Positions 7,312 to 13,450 of a DNA stretch of 39,713 nucleotides are shown one piece after another. The notes below the pieces were generated by a model. It had not been told where the DNA came from, made no database searches, and worked only from the letters and a program-made list of their open reading frames with translations. Source of the DNA: Deltaproteobacteria bacterium (lineage in GTDB: Bacteria > Desulfobacterota > Desulfuromonadia > Geobacterales > Geobacteraceae); assembly GCA_021847245.1 (NCBI GenBank), contig JAJZUC010000019.1, positions 1 through 39,713 of the forward strand. Reading direction: 5' to 3'. The translations under genes were made by a program, and so were the position numbers. How positions within the stretch are numbered: the stretch's first letter is position 1; each line of letters opens with the position of its first letter.

Positions 7312-7931
7312 TGCACGAGCAAGCCACCACCACGCCCGCAGGGTACATGCAGAATGCACAGGGGCACCTCGTCCCCTTTGAGGTGATCAAACCAATCGAC
7401 CTGGAGCGCGACCGCCTGGTCCGGGAGATCGTCGTCGCCGCCCAGGAGCTCTCCGAGGCCCTCACCCGCTTCAAGGCCGGCGCCATGGGTGATATCGAAG
7501 CCTTCGTCAAGCTCTCGGCCGAGCAGTACGAAACCAGATACGGCGGCAACAAGGGCAACGTCAGCCTCGTCTCCTTCGACGGCGAGTACAAGGTGCTGCG
7601 CGCGATCAACGAGTTCATCACCTTCGACGAGCGGCTCCAGGTCGCCCGCGAACTGATCGGCGAGTGCATCCACGCCTGGGCGGAAGGGAGCCGGGCCGAG
7701 ATCCGCACCCTCATCAACGATGCCTTCTCCGTCGACCGCCAGGGGCGGATCAACACCGCCCGCATCCTGGCACTGCGGCGGCTCGACATCCAGGACGAGC
7801 GGTGGCAGACCGCCATGCAAGCCATAGGCGAGGCGATCCAGATCTCGGGCTCCAAGGCGTACATCCGGGTCTACAAACGGCAGTCAGACGGCAGTTACCG
7901 GCAGATCAACCTCGATCTGGCGGCGCTGTAA
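7311..7931 (+). CDS. DUF3164 family protein
   Basis: This 206-residue protein matches the DUF3164 family of Mu-like phages. Recognisable stretches are YMQNAQGHLVPFEVIKPIDL near the N-terminus, LVSFDGEYKVLRAIN near residue 85 and the C-terminal IRVYKRQSDGSYRQINLDLAAL. The family is conserved in the early region of these phages between the transposition genes and GemA, and its biochemical role is not established. It starts directly on the stop of the previous gene. Confidence 0.88.
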   Translation: MHEQATTTPAGYMQNAQGHLVPFEVIKPIDLERDRLVREIVVAAQELSEALTRFKAGAMGDIEAFVKLSAEQYETRYGGNKGNVSLVSFDGEYKVLRAINEFITFDERLQVARELIGECIHAWAEGSRAEIRTLINDAFSVDRQGRINTARILALRRLDIQDERWQTAMQAIGEAIQISGSKAYIRVYKRQSDGSYRQINLDLAAL

Positions 7932-7943
7932 GGGGGTGGCGTG

Positions 7944-8120
7944 ATGAAAGTCTCCGAACTGATCGACCGGCTCGCATACCTGCGGGCCAACCATGGCGAG
8001 ATGGAGGTCTTTCTCGACGTATCCGTCCACGGGCTCCTGGAGATCGGCGAGATTGACGTCGACGTCGACGACACCGGCATCATCATCTGGCCGCAACGCG
8101 GCGAGGAGGAAGCGGCATGA
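7944..8120 (+). CDS. Small acidic protein, 58 residues
   Basis: The ATG at 7944 follows AAGGGGGTGGCGTG. The product (MKVSELIDRLAYLRANHGEM then EVFLDVSVHG) is acidic, with an alternating beta pattern and a run of Asp/Val (IDVDVDD). Its TGA overlaps the ATG of the following interrupted gene (ATGA, 8117-8120). This type of small protein is common in prophages and I do not know a function. Confidence 0.6.
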   Translation: MKVSELIDRLAYLRANHGEMEVFLDVSVHGLLEIGEIDVDVDDTGIIIWPQRGEEEAA

Positions 8121-8325
8121 AAGCGCGAGTTTTCGACAAAAGCGGGGGGGGGTAACCCTTCACGGCCTGGACACGTTTGACGCCGAAATAGTCCCCTACA
8201 CGAACAAGATCACCGGGGAGTCCGACCCCATGGTGGTCTTCGCCCCGGCCCGATTCATCCACCTGAGCACCTGCAAGCGCTTCGGGTGGACGGTTCGGGA
8301 CGCATCGGGCCAGACAATAAACTGA
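8117..8325 (+). pseudogene. Small gene interrupted at a G9 tract
   Basis: The ATG at 8117 overlaps the previous stop and reads MKARVFDKSGGG before a TAA directly after nine consecutive G (8144-8152). One more G, or two fewer, would join it to an open frame that continues as VTLHGLDTFDAEIVPY and ends naturally at 8325 (SGQTIN). The intact product would be about 69 residues. The break could be a real mutation, a phase-variable tract or a base-calling error in a homopolymer. The downstream half is clearly protein-like (residues such as KITGESDPMVVFAPARFIHL). Confidence 0.65.
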
Positions 8326-8409
8326 CCATGCGAAACCGACCATTTTGCCGACGCCGGGAAAATGGTCGGTCGTCCGGAGGTGGCGCTCCGGGCCTGATGA
8401 TGCAGCCAG
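8322..8409 (+). ncRNA. Type II hammerhead ribozyme, copy 1
   Basis: The gap holds the elements of a hammerhead in the order of a type II permutation. They are a stem II 5' strand (CTG 8322-8324, TGC 8329-8331), GAAA at 8332-8335, and stem III as a perfect 12-bp inverted repeat (8335-8346 with 8359-8370). C17 at 8371 follows, with predicted cleavage after it. Stem I is 8372-8379 with 8386-8393 (one G-U pair), then CTGATGA at 8394-8400 and the stem II 3' strand (GCA 8402-8404, CAG 8407-8409). Loop I contains GGC, and the stem II internal loop provides GCC, a possible tertiary contact. One extra U (8401) separates CTGATGA from stem II. An extra base at this place is known in a viroid hammerhead. 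It starts on the stop of one gene and ends 10 bases before the next ATG. Confidence 0.8.
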
Positions 8410-8419
8410 GGAGACGAAA

Positions 8420-8848
8420 ATGAAACAGACCCTTACCAAGGCCGAATGGGCGCAGGTTGAAGAACGGTTGAATCGCGCATACTGCCCCGTTGCGCTCATG
8501 TGCGACGGCTATCACCTCACCATCCGAATTGAGCGCATCAAGATGCAACTGGTCATCGGTTTCCACGTGAACGGCGTCTTCAGGGGCGCGTGGATGAGCG
8601 AAGACTGCGAGGAGCGCCGGCGCTTCTTCCGGCCGGTCAAGAAGTCTGCCTGGAATGCCGCATCCCGCGCTCGCATGAAGAAGATGAGCAAGCGGGCACT
8701 GAAGCAGATGAAGGTCGACCCGTCTGAAAGCTTCACCGTCCATTACCCCTGGTGGACCTCCTTCAAGGCCCTCAAGAGCCACCTGCAGAAGCACAACGAG
8801 AGCATCGAGCTTCTGCAGGACTGGCGGTACGAGGTGAAGCAACTATGA
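8420..8848 (+). CDS. Hypothetical protein downstream of hammerhead copy 1
   Basis: This 142-residue protein starts at the ATG at 8420, with GGGAGACG upstream. The frame is open further upstream, but that part is the ribozyme. The sequence includes YHLTIRIERIKMQLVIGFHV (beta-rich), a basic segment (PVKKSAWNAASRARMKKMSK) and an aromatic PWWTSFKALKSHLQKH. I recognise no family. If the ribozyme cuts, its mRNA would start with a 48-base leader carrying a 5' hydroxyl. Its stop overlaps the next start (ATGA). Confidence 0.65.
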   Translation: MKQTLTKAEWAQVEERLNRAYCPVALMCDGYHLTIRIERIKMQLVIGFHVNGVFRGAWMSEDCEERRRFFRPVKKSAWNAASRARMKKMSKRALKQMKVDPSESFTVHYPWWTSFKALKSHLQKHNESIELLQDWRYEVKQL

Positions 8849-9039
8849 AAATGCCCAGGACTCCGCGCCCCCACGTCCATTCCTTCCGCGCAACCGACGA
8901 CGAGGCCTACGAGATCGCCGCTGCCCTCGCCAGATCCGGCCGCAACCGCGCCGACTTTCTCCTCGCCGCCGCCTTGGAGAAGGCCCGGCGCGACCGGCAG
9001 CAGGCATTCACCGAGGCGCTGCGCCGTGAGCTGCGGTGA
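8845..9039 (+). CDS. Small ribbon-helix-helix-like protein
   Basis: This 64-residue protein starts at 8845 in an ATGA overlap with the previous gene. After a short basic arm, HSFRATDDEAYEIAAALARS gives a beta strand and first helix, and RNRADFLLAAALEKARR a second helix. That is the pattern of ribbon-helix-helix DNA-binding proteins. It probably acts as a dimeric regulator within the early region. The assignment is by pattern only. It overlaps the following gene by 14 bp. Confidence 0.55.
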   Translation: MKMPRTPRPHVHSFRATDDEAYEIAAALARSGRNRADFLLAAALEKARRDRQQAFTEALRRELR

Positions 9040-9232
9040 GTGCAGATACCTCGGCTGGCTGGGGCTCGTGATCCACTGCCGCCACCCGGAGCACCCGAAG
9101 CCGATCCGGAAGTGGCCGGGCAAGTGCGGCGACTTCGTCGACTGGGAGCGCAAGGTCATGCCGGGCGCCCCGCTGCCGTGGCCGGAACCGGTGGATTTGG
9201 GCGCCATTAAAGAGGAGTTGAAACATGGGTAA
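9026..9232 (+). CDS. Cys-rich small protein
   Basis: This 68-residue product starts at a GTG at 9026 inside the previous gene. It has CGEC near the N-terminus, then C18 and C34 (IHCRHPEHPKPIRKWPGKCG), so a small metal site is likely. It overlaps GemA by 8 bp, so it belongs to the same tightly coupled operon. The function is unknown. Confidence 0.55.
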   Translation: MSCGECRYLGWLGLVIHCRHPEHPKPIRKWPGKCGDFVDWERKVMPGAPLPWPEPVDLGAIKEELKHG

Positions 9233-9674
9233 AGCAGCCCCCAAAACGTCGAAATACGACAAGTTCCGCCGCGAAGAGCTCGCCAAGATCCATATCGGCA
9301 AGAGCCAGCTCCGCCTCGGCGACGAGGTGTACCGCGACATTCTCTGGCAGGCCGGGCGGGTAGAGTCGTCCGCCGACCTCGACTGGCAGGGGCGTCAAGC
9401 CGTCCTTGAGCGGTTCAAGGAGCTGGGGTGGCAGCCGAAGCACAAGGGGAAGACCCCGGGCAAGCCCTCCCGCATCCTCGCCGACGACCCCCAGAGCAAG
9501 AAGATTCGCGCTCTCTGGCTGGAGCTCCACGCCGCCGGCCGGGTGCGCGACCCGAGCGAGAAGGCCCTGGCCTCGTATGTCAAGCGGATGACCGGCGTCG
9601 CGGCCCTGCAGTGGCTGCGGGGCGATCAGGCGAGCACCGTGATTGAGGCGTTGAAGAAGTGGTTGGAGAGGTGA
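9225..9674 (+). CDS. gemA: GemA (Mu gp16) regulatory protein, DUF1018
   Basis: This 149-residue protein matches the Mu gp16/GemA family. It has an N-terminal IHIGKSQLRLGDEVYRDILW, a central LDWQGRQAVLERFKELGWQP and a C-terminal helical region. In Mu, GemA modulates host gene expression and DNA topology, and lies just upstream of the middle regulator. Here it lies before the antirepressor module and the Mor/C-like gene. AAAGAGGAG precedes the ATG at 9225. Confidence 0.9.
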   Translation: MGKAAPKTSKYDKFRREELAKIHIGKSQLRLGDEVYRDILWQAGRVESSADLDWQGRQAVLERFKELGWQPKHKGKTPGKPSRILADDPQSKKIRALWLELHAAGRVRDPSEKALASYVKRMTGVAALQWLRGDQASTVIEALKKWLER

Positions 9675-9782
9675 AAGTAACGACAAAGCGCACCGGCAAG
9701 CGGAGCGCAGACCGCGTGCCGCGACGGGTTATATTTGCGAACCTCCGTCAGCGGCACTGAGACAAAGCGATGTTAAAAACTA

Positions 9783-9812
9783 TTGACAAAATAACAGGTT
9801 CCGCTCTATCTT
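9783..9812 (+). promoter_or_regulatory. Sigma-70-like promoter in front of the c4-like RNA
   Basis: TTGACA at 9783-9788 and TATCTT at 9807-9812 are separated by 18 bp. Transcription would start near 9819, a few bases before the first element of the c4-like RNA. This places the antirepressor module under its own promoter, independent of the early operon, as P1 c4 and ant are. The -10 is imperfect. Confidence 0.6.
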
Positions 9813-9824
9813 GCGCTCAAGTGG

Positions 9825-9967
9825 CCTCAAATCCACGAGTCAACGAGCGGGACCGCACCGAATGCGGTATTTTTGCGCCCACAAGCAGAAAGGACTTGTC
9901 GGGTGTGCGGGTAATACAATACCCCGTAAGGGGGAATATCCGCGCCGTTCTCGTTGACGGTTTGAGG
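9825..9967 (+). ncRNA. c4-like antisense RNA of an antirepressor (immI-type) module
   Basis: The 341-bp gap 9675-10015 lacks a convincing gene but has a clear RNA plan. CTCGTTGAC (9950-9958) and TTTGAGG (9961-9967) are complementary to GTCAACGAG (9839-9847) and CCTCAAA (9825-9831), so the RNA closes on itself. The same two elements are also complementary to CCTCAAA (9978-9984) and CAACGAG (10002-10008), and the latter is part of the ribosome-binding region of the next gene. This matches the a'/b' against a/b logic of P1/P7 c4 RNA, which blocks icd and so ant. Internal hairpins include ACCGCA/TGCGGT (about 9852-9868) and ACAAG/CTTGT (about 9881-9899). The 5' and 3' ends are estimates. Confidence 0.75.
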
Positions 9968-10015
9968 CACCCGGCAACCTCAAAATTGCCATCTCAAAAA
10001 ACAACGAGGCCCACC

Positions 10016-10258
10016 ATGAAGAAAGAACGTCTCAAGGCGGAAATCTCCGCCCTGCTGGCCGACGTCCAGCCTGCCGGCAAAGTCATCCCCTTTCAACCCA
10101 AATCCCCAGAACCCAAGCCCCTGCCGCCGTTCATCACCATCGACAGCCGCGTCCTGGTGTTGGCCAAGATGGCCATAGACCAGATCGCCCACGAGTTGGG
10201 CGTGCTGTCGCTCCTTGCCGACTACGTCCCGGAAGAACCCCAAAAAAGGAGGAAATAG
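10016..10258 (+). CDS. Small protein in the icd position, target of the c4-like RNA
   Basis: This 80-residue protein starts at ATG 10016, with CAACGAGG upstream. The frame is open for 82 codons further upstream, but that part overlaps the antisense RNA and is probably not translated. It stops two bases before the Rha start, so the two are likely translationally coupled, as icd and ant are in P1. The sequence (MKKERLKAEISALLADVQPA, a Pro-rich linker, then a helical VLAKMAIDQIAHELGVLSLL) has no recognised function. It may serve mainly as the regulated coupling ORF. Confidence 0.65.
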   Translation: MKKERLKAEISALLADVQPAGKVIPFQPKSPEPKPLPPFITIDSRVLVLAKMAIDQIAHELGVLSLLADYVPEEPQKRRK

Positions 10259-10260
10259 TA

Positions 10261-10857
10261 ATGGGTCAGCTCATGCAATTCCCGCAAGATGCAGTAACGC
10301 TCAAGGACGGCCACCCCGTCACAACCAGCCTGAAGGTTGCCGAGGTTTTCGGCAAGCAACACAAGAACGTACTCCAGAACATTAACGCCCTTGATTGTTC
10401 GGAGGAATTTAGCCGGCTGAATTTTCAGCCGGCGACCTACGCCGACGCCCAGGGCAAACCCCGCCCGATGTTCGAGATGACCAAAGATGGCTTCACCTTC
10501 CTGGTCATGGGCTTCACCGGGCCGGAAGCGGCCCACTACAAGGAGGATTACATTCGGGCCTTCAACATGCTGCTGGAGCAACGGCAAGCGCCGCAGGCGC
10601 TGCCTGCGCCCGCGCCGGTGGTAAAGCGTTCCATGATCAAGGTTGACGAGGCCGAATACTGGAAGATGAAGGCGGAGCTGGCCGAAATGAAGCTGAAGTA
10701 CCGGACGCGGGTCAACTGGGAGGATGAAGAGATCGTAGAACTGATTGACCTGCATCGGCAGGGCCTCACTCCGACGCCGATCGGCGAGAAAATGGGCCGG
10801 TCGCCGGCTTCGGTGTCAACGAAACTCCGGGAGCTGAGAGACAAAGGCATGATCTGA
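10261..10857 (+). CDS. rha: Rha family phage regulatory protein (antirepressor-like)
   Basis: This 198-residue protein has an N-terminal Rha domain at about residues 11-100 (VTLKDGHPVTTSLKVAEVFG, HKNVLQNI, FEMTKDGFTFLVMGFTG, AHYKEDYIRAFN). The C-terminal helix-turn-helix-like part is at about 160-198 (GLTPTPIGEKMGRSPASVSTK). An AAGGAGG lies before the ATG at 10261. Rha proteins act as phage regulators and are often found where ant genes occur. Here the c4-like RNA would limit its synthesis through the upstream ORF. The predicted effect is relief of repression or lytic control. A hammerhead ribozyme begins on its stop codon. Confidence 0.88.
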   Translation: MGQLMQFPQDAVTLKDGHPVTTSLKVAEVFGKQHKNVLQNINALDCSEEFSRLNFQPATYADAQGKPRPMFEMTKDGFTFLVMGFTGPEAAHYKEDYIRAFNMLLEQRQAPQALPAPAPVVKRSMIKVDEAEYWKMKAELAEMKLKYRTRVNWEDEEIVELIDLHRQGLTPTPIGEKMGRSPASVSTKLRELRDKGMI

Positions 10858-10934
10858 GCGAAACGAAGGTATGGAGATCATCCCCATACCTTCGTCTGCC
10901 GGGTGTGGCGGCCCGGCACTGATGAGCAGCCAGA
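10854..10934 (+). ncRNA. Type II hammerhead ribozyme, copy 2
   Basis: This copy has all core positions in consensus form. GAAA is at 10860-10863. Stem III is a perfect 12-bp inverted repeat (10863-10874 with 10884-10895, 9-base loop), C17 is at 10896, and predicted cleavage is between 10896 and 10897. Stem I is a perfect 7-bp helix (10897-10903 with 10912-10918) and CTGATGA lies at 10919-10925. Stem II pairs GC 10858-10859 with GC 10926-10927 and, across an internal loop, CTG 10854-10856 with CAG 10931-10933. Loop I (TGTGGCGG) has the same GTGGCG core as copy 1, and GCC of the stem II loop could pair with its GGC. It starts inside the stop codon of rha and ends 9 bases before the next start. 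Confidence 0.85.
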
Positions 10935-10942
10935 AAGAAATC

Positions 10943-11719
10943 ATGATCCTCCACTGCCCCCTCTGCCACGGACAATTCTCGATCGAGGCCCTCATCCAGG
11001 ACCAGGCCGGCCGCGATCTCCTCGTGCTCATGGCCCAGCACGGCCAGCTCGGCCCGCAGCTTCTCCAGTACCTGACCCTCTTCCGCAGCGAAAAGCGGGC
11101 GCTCGCCTTCGACCGGGCACTCCGGCTGGCGAAGGAGGCCTTAGAGATCCCCGCGTCGCCCGAGCAGCTCGCCGCCGCTATGGCCGAGACCGTCGAGGCC
11201 CTGCGGGGGAGGGGCGGCAAGCCGTTGAAAAACCACAACTACCTGCGGCGCGTCCTGGAGAGCCAGGCAGCAACCCCCCCCAGCCCCCCCTATGGAATAG
11301 GGGGGGTGCCCGAAGGGCGGGGGGGTGTCTCCCGCCGCAAGGCCGCCATTGCCGCCCTGGTCGAATGGGCCGGGCTCGACTGGAAACGCACCGCCATCGC
11401 CGGCGGCCTTGCCGCCCTGGTGGCCGCCAACCTCAAGAACGCCCCGGCCGTGGACACCATCGGTTACACCGCCGACATCTGGCTCCGGATGGCCGCCACC
11501 TGCACCATCCCCGAGATCGACGCCCCGCGCATCGAGGCGGCCTTTGCCGCCATCCTCGATCAGGCTACCGAATGGCCCGAGCCGCGGGCGCTCAAGGAGC
11601 ACTTGCCCCGCCGCCCCGAACGGGCCAAGGTGGGGCATGAAATCAGCGACGAACAGCGGCAGCAGGGCCGCGACGCCGCGCGGGCAATCCACGCGTTACT
11701 GGAAGGAGCAACACCATGA
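10943..11719 (+). CDS. Hypothetical CxxC protein downstream of hammerhead copy 2
   Basis: I chose the ATG at 10943 (MILHCPLCHGQFSIEALIQD), although the frame is open from 10871, because 10871-10934 is the ribozyme. The distance from ribozyme to start then matches copy 1. The product is about 258 residues, with CPLC near the N-terminus, a helical body, and a segment of about 20 residues near 110-130 (PPSPPYGIGGVPEGRGG) that comes from an inserted G/C-tract repeat. The C-terminal half (VEWAGLDWKRTAIAGGLAAL) is helical. No family is recognised. It overlaps the Mor/C-like gene by 4 bp. Confidence 0.65.
   Translation: MILHCPLCHGQFSIEALIQDQAGRDLLVLMAQHGQLGPQLLQYLTLFRSEKRALAFDRALRLAKEALEIPASPEQLAAAMAETVEALRGRGGKPLKNHNYLRRVLESQAATPPSPPYGIGGVPEGRGGVSRRKAAIAALVEWAGLDWKRTAIAGGLAALVAANLKNAPAVDTIGYTADIWLRMAATCTIPEIDAPRIEAAFAAILDQATEWPEPRALKEHLPRRPERAKVGHEISDEQRQQGRDAARAIHALLEGATP
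11271..11330. repeat. G/C-tract palindromic repeat inserted in frame in a coding gene
   Basis: Runs of seven to eight C face runs of seven G across a short centre (CTATGGAATAG), followed by a second GGGGGGG. The element is translated in frame and interrupts a helical protein with Pro/Gly-rich residues. A relative with the same style lies at 17804-17847. Such elements are host-type dispersed repeats, so this suggests insertion after the phage entered this lineage. Confidence 0.6.
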
Positions 11720-12099
11720 GTCGCAAACGCCACCCTGACACCACCAAGCGCGGGAAGTTCACCGAAGTGCTCGAACAGATGGTTGACGCCATCGCCGCCG
11801 GGTACGTCGCCGAATTCAAGGACACCCCCGAAGAGGCCAGGACGCGGGCCGAGCTGGCCATTGGCCAGATACAGGCCCAGGCGGGCGGCGGCGGATTGTA
11901 CGTTGCCAAGGGGCATCTGTGGCACATTGACGAGCGGCATCGCCGGATCTACCAGCGCTTCACCGGCGGCAACCATGCTCAACTGGCAAAGGAGTTCGAC
12001 CTGACCGAGCGGCAGATCTACGTCATCGTGGAGCGGCTCCGCCGGGAAGAGTTCGAGCGCCGGCAGATGAGATTATTCGATCAGCCATTGACAGAGTGA
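11716..12099 (+). CDS. Mor/C family transcription activator
   Basis: This 127-residue protein matches the Mor/C family. It has an N-terminal dimerisation part (FTEVLEQMVDAIAAGYVAEF), a central GGGGLYVAKGHLWHIDERHR and a C-terminal helix-turn-helix (HAQLAKEFDLTERQIYVIVERLRREE). In Mu, Mor turns on the middle promoter and C the late promoters, and here only one family member is visible, so it probably does the late job. It is the last gene before a strong terminator, and the lysis/late region starts beyond. The likely targets are the shared promoter patterns at 12175, 21777 and 27830. Confidence 0.93.
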   Translation: MSRKRHPDTTKRGKFTEVLEQMVDAIAAGYVAEFKDTPEEARTRAELAIGQIQAQAGGGGLYVAKGHLWHIDERHRRIYQRFTGGNHAQLAKEFDLTERQIYVIVERLRREEFERRQMRLFDQPLTE

Positions 12100-12132
12100 C
12101 CCCGAAAGAGTAAAAAGCCGGGAAACACCCCC

Positions 12133-12168
12133 AAGCCCCTCTCCACCCACTGGAGCGGGGCTTTTTTC
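12133..12168 (+). terminator. Rho-independent terminator of the early/middle operon
   Basis: AAGCCCC (12133-12139) pairs with GGGGCTT across an extended stem that includes TCCA/TGGA, and is followed by six T. It closes the early operon after the Mor/C-like gene and lies just upstream of the first late promoter. Confidence 0.88.
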
Positions 12169-12174
12169 TTGGAA

Positions 12175-12215
12175 CCGCTTCAGCTCTCTTCACCCCCCCC
12201 TCCTCCCGTACTATC
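12175..12215 (+). promoter_or_regulatory. Late promoter in front of the lysis genes (Plys-like)
   Basis: CCGCTTCAG (12175-12183) and TACTATC (12209-12215) are separated exactly as CCGCTTCAG and TAGTATC are at 27830-27870. Both follow a terminator. There is no good -35, as expected for a promoter that needs an activator of the Mor/C type. The leader to the endolysin start (12216-12316) has an 8-bp hairpin at 12262-12286 (GGCGGCAG with CTGCCGCC). Confidence 0.7.
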
Positions 12216-12316
12216 CCCCCTAACGAATTCACGAACCGGCGGCACTGCAATGCCGAACCAAGGCGGCAGACGGCTACGCTGCCGCCCCGGTCCATTCTCC
12301 CGCCGAAGGAGCACCC

Positions 12317-12883
12317 ATGGACGTACGCACCGCCCTCGAAAAGGCCATCATCGCCAACGAACTCAGCGGCAACCTTGCCGTAGCCTACAGGTTCTCCGAC
12401 CCCGATGGCCTGCGCACCGGCAAGAGCGGCTACTCCTTCGGCCGCTGCCAGTTCGACATCTTCAACAACGGCCGGGCGATCCAGTGCCTGCTGGAATGCG
12501 GCTTCACCCCCGCCGAGATCGACCGCCTGAAGCGGCAGAACGGCCCCATTGCCGACCTGAACGCCAAGCTTCGCGCGGCCGCCGCCATCGTCGACCGTTA
12601 CGATGCCTCCGAGATCGAGCACACCATCGCCTGGGTGCGCGAGGTCTGCGGAGCCCGCGGAATCACCTTCGCCAACGACGAGGCGCTCGTCCACGCCTGC
12701 GACTACCACAACCAGTTCGGGATGCAGGCGGGGGGCAAGGCCGTCACCTGTCTCGCCGCGCTCCATCGGCCGGTCACGGCCGGCGATATCAAGGCCTACA
12801 AGCTCGCCACGGCGTGGGGCAAGAAGCGCCCCGACGACGTGGAGCGCCGCTTCGACAACATCGTCAGGATCATGCGGGGCTGA
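12317..12883 (+). CDS. Phage endolysin (lysozyme-like)
   Basis: This 188-residue protein is in the Mu lys position, first gene of the late region. The N-terminal IIANELSGNLAVAYRF, with a possible catalytic Glu at about residue 15, and SGYSFGRCQFDIFNNG at about 42-57 resemble the active-site surroundings of lysozyme-like muralytic enzymes (YSFGxCQ). The remaining helical domain fits substrate binding. There is no signal peptide, so export to the wall would need the holin encoded next. CGAAGGAG precedes the ATG. The exact glycosidase type is not settled. Confidence 0.8.
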   Translation: MDVRTALEKAIIANELSGNLAVAYRFSDPDGLRTGKSGYSFGRCQFDIFNNGRAIQCLLECGFTPAEIDRLKRQNGPIADLNAKLRAAAAIVDRYDASEIEHTIAWVREVCGARGITFANDEALVHACDYHNQFGMQAGGKAVTCLAALHRPVTAGDIKAYKLATAWGKKRPDDVERRFDNIVRIMRG

Positions 12884-12910
12884 ACCCGCACTACTCTAAG
12901 GAGGATACCT

Positions 12911-13450
12911 ATGTTCAAGCGCTTCGCCCCACCCCTTCTCATCTTCACGCTTGCCCTGATTGTCGCCGTGGTTACTGCCCTGACCTGCGGGCTCGCCTTC
13001 GCCGCCGATCCGTCCGCCGCCCCCACCGCCCCGGAGGCCCTGGCCGGCTTCCTGCGCGACACCGTCTTCCCCATTGTCGGCACTGCGGTCCTCGGCGTTC
13101 TGTCCGTCTTCATCAACCGCCTGGGGCAGAAGTTCAAGATCGAGGCCTTGACGCAAAGGGGGAACTTCCTGGAGCGCCTCGCCTACCAGGGAATCACCCT
13201 GGCCGAGGAGCGGGCCGCCCAGTATGTCGGCTCCAAAGGCGCGCTGACCGGAAAGCAGAAGCTCGACCTCGCCGTCACCCATGTGCTCACGGCCATGCCC
13301 AAGATCACGGAACCCCAGGCCCAGCGGATCGTCGAGTCGCTCCTCGCCCAGATCCCCGGCGTCGGCGCCACGGGTGCAAGCGCGTACACCCGCGGCCCGA
13401 TCGGCTCCCTCGCCCTCCCCTCTGCGGCCAAGGCGCCAGCACCGCAATGA
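12911..13450 (+). CDS. Holin-like membrane protein
   Basis: This 179-residue protein has an N-terminal hydrophobic segment (LLIFTLALIVAVVTALTCGLA, about 9-29) and a second one at about 51-68 (VFPIVGTAVLGVLSVFI). A soluble C-terminal half follows, with GKQKLDLAVTHVL and IVESLLAQIPGVGATG, like phage holins of the LLH type. It lies between the endolysin and the spanin pair, as expected in a lysis cassette. AAGGAGG precedes the ATG. The first hydrophobic segment ends in AFAA and could also be a signal peptide. Confidence 0.7.
   Translation: MFKRFAPPLLIFTLALIVAVVTALTCGLAFAADPSAAPTAPEALAGFLRDTVFPIVGTAVLGVLSVFINRLGQKFKIEALTQRGNFLERLAYQGITLAEERAAQYVGSKGALTGKQKLDLAVTHVLTAMPKITEPQAQRIVESLLAQIPGVGATGASAYTRGPIGSLALPSAAKAPAPQ

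Noticed and set aside
9770-10015. N-terminal extension of the 10016 gene through the c4-like region
   Set aside because: The region is better explained as antisense RNA with complementary elements, and the 10016 ATG has its own ribosome-binding site.
10871-10942. Upstream start (10871 or 10922) for the CxxC early protein
   Set aside because: The 10871 ATG lies in stem III of the ribozyme and 10922 overlaps CTGATGA. The 10943 start keeps the same distance to the ribozyme as the gene after copy 1 and begins right before the CxxC motif.
12023-12766. Long minus-strand open frame over the Mor/C and endolysin genes
   Set aside because: It crosses a strong terminator, a promoter and two clear plus-strand genes. 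GC-rich coding produces such antisense frames throughout the window.
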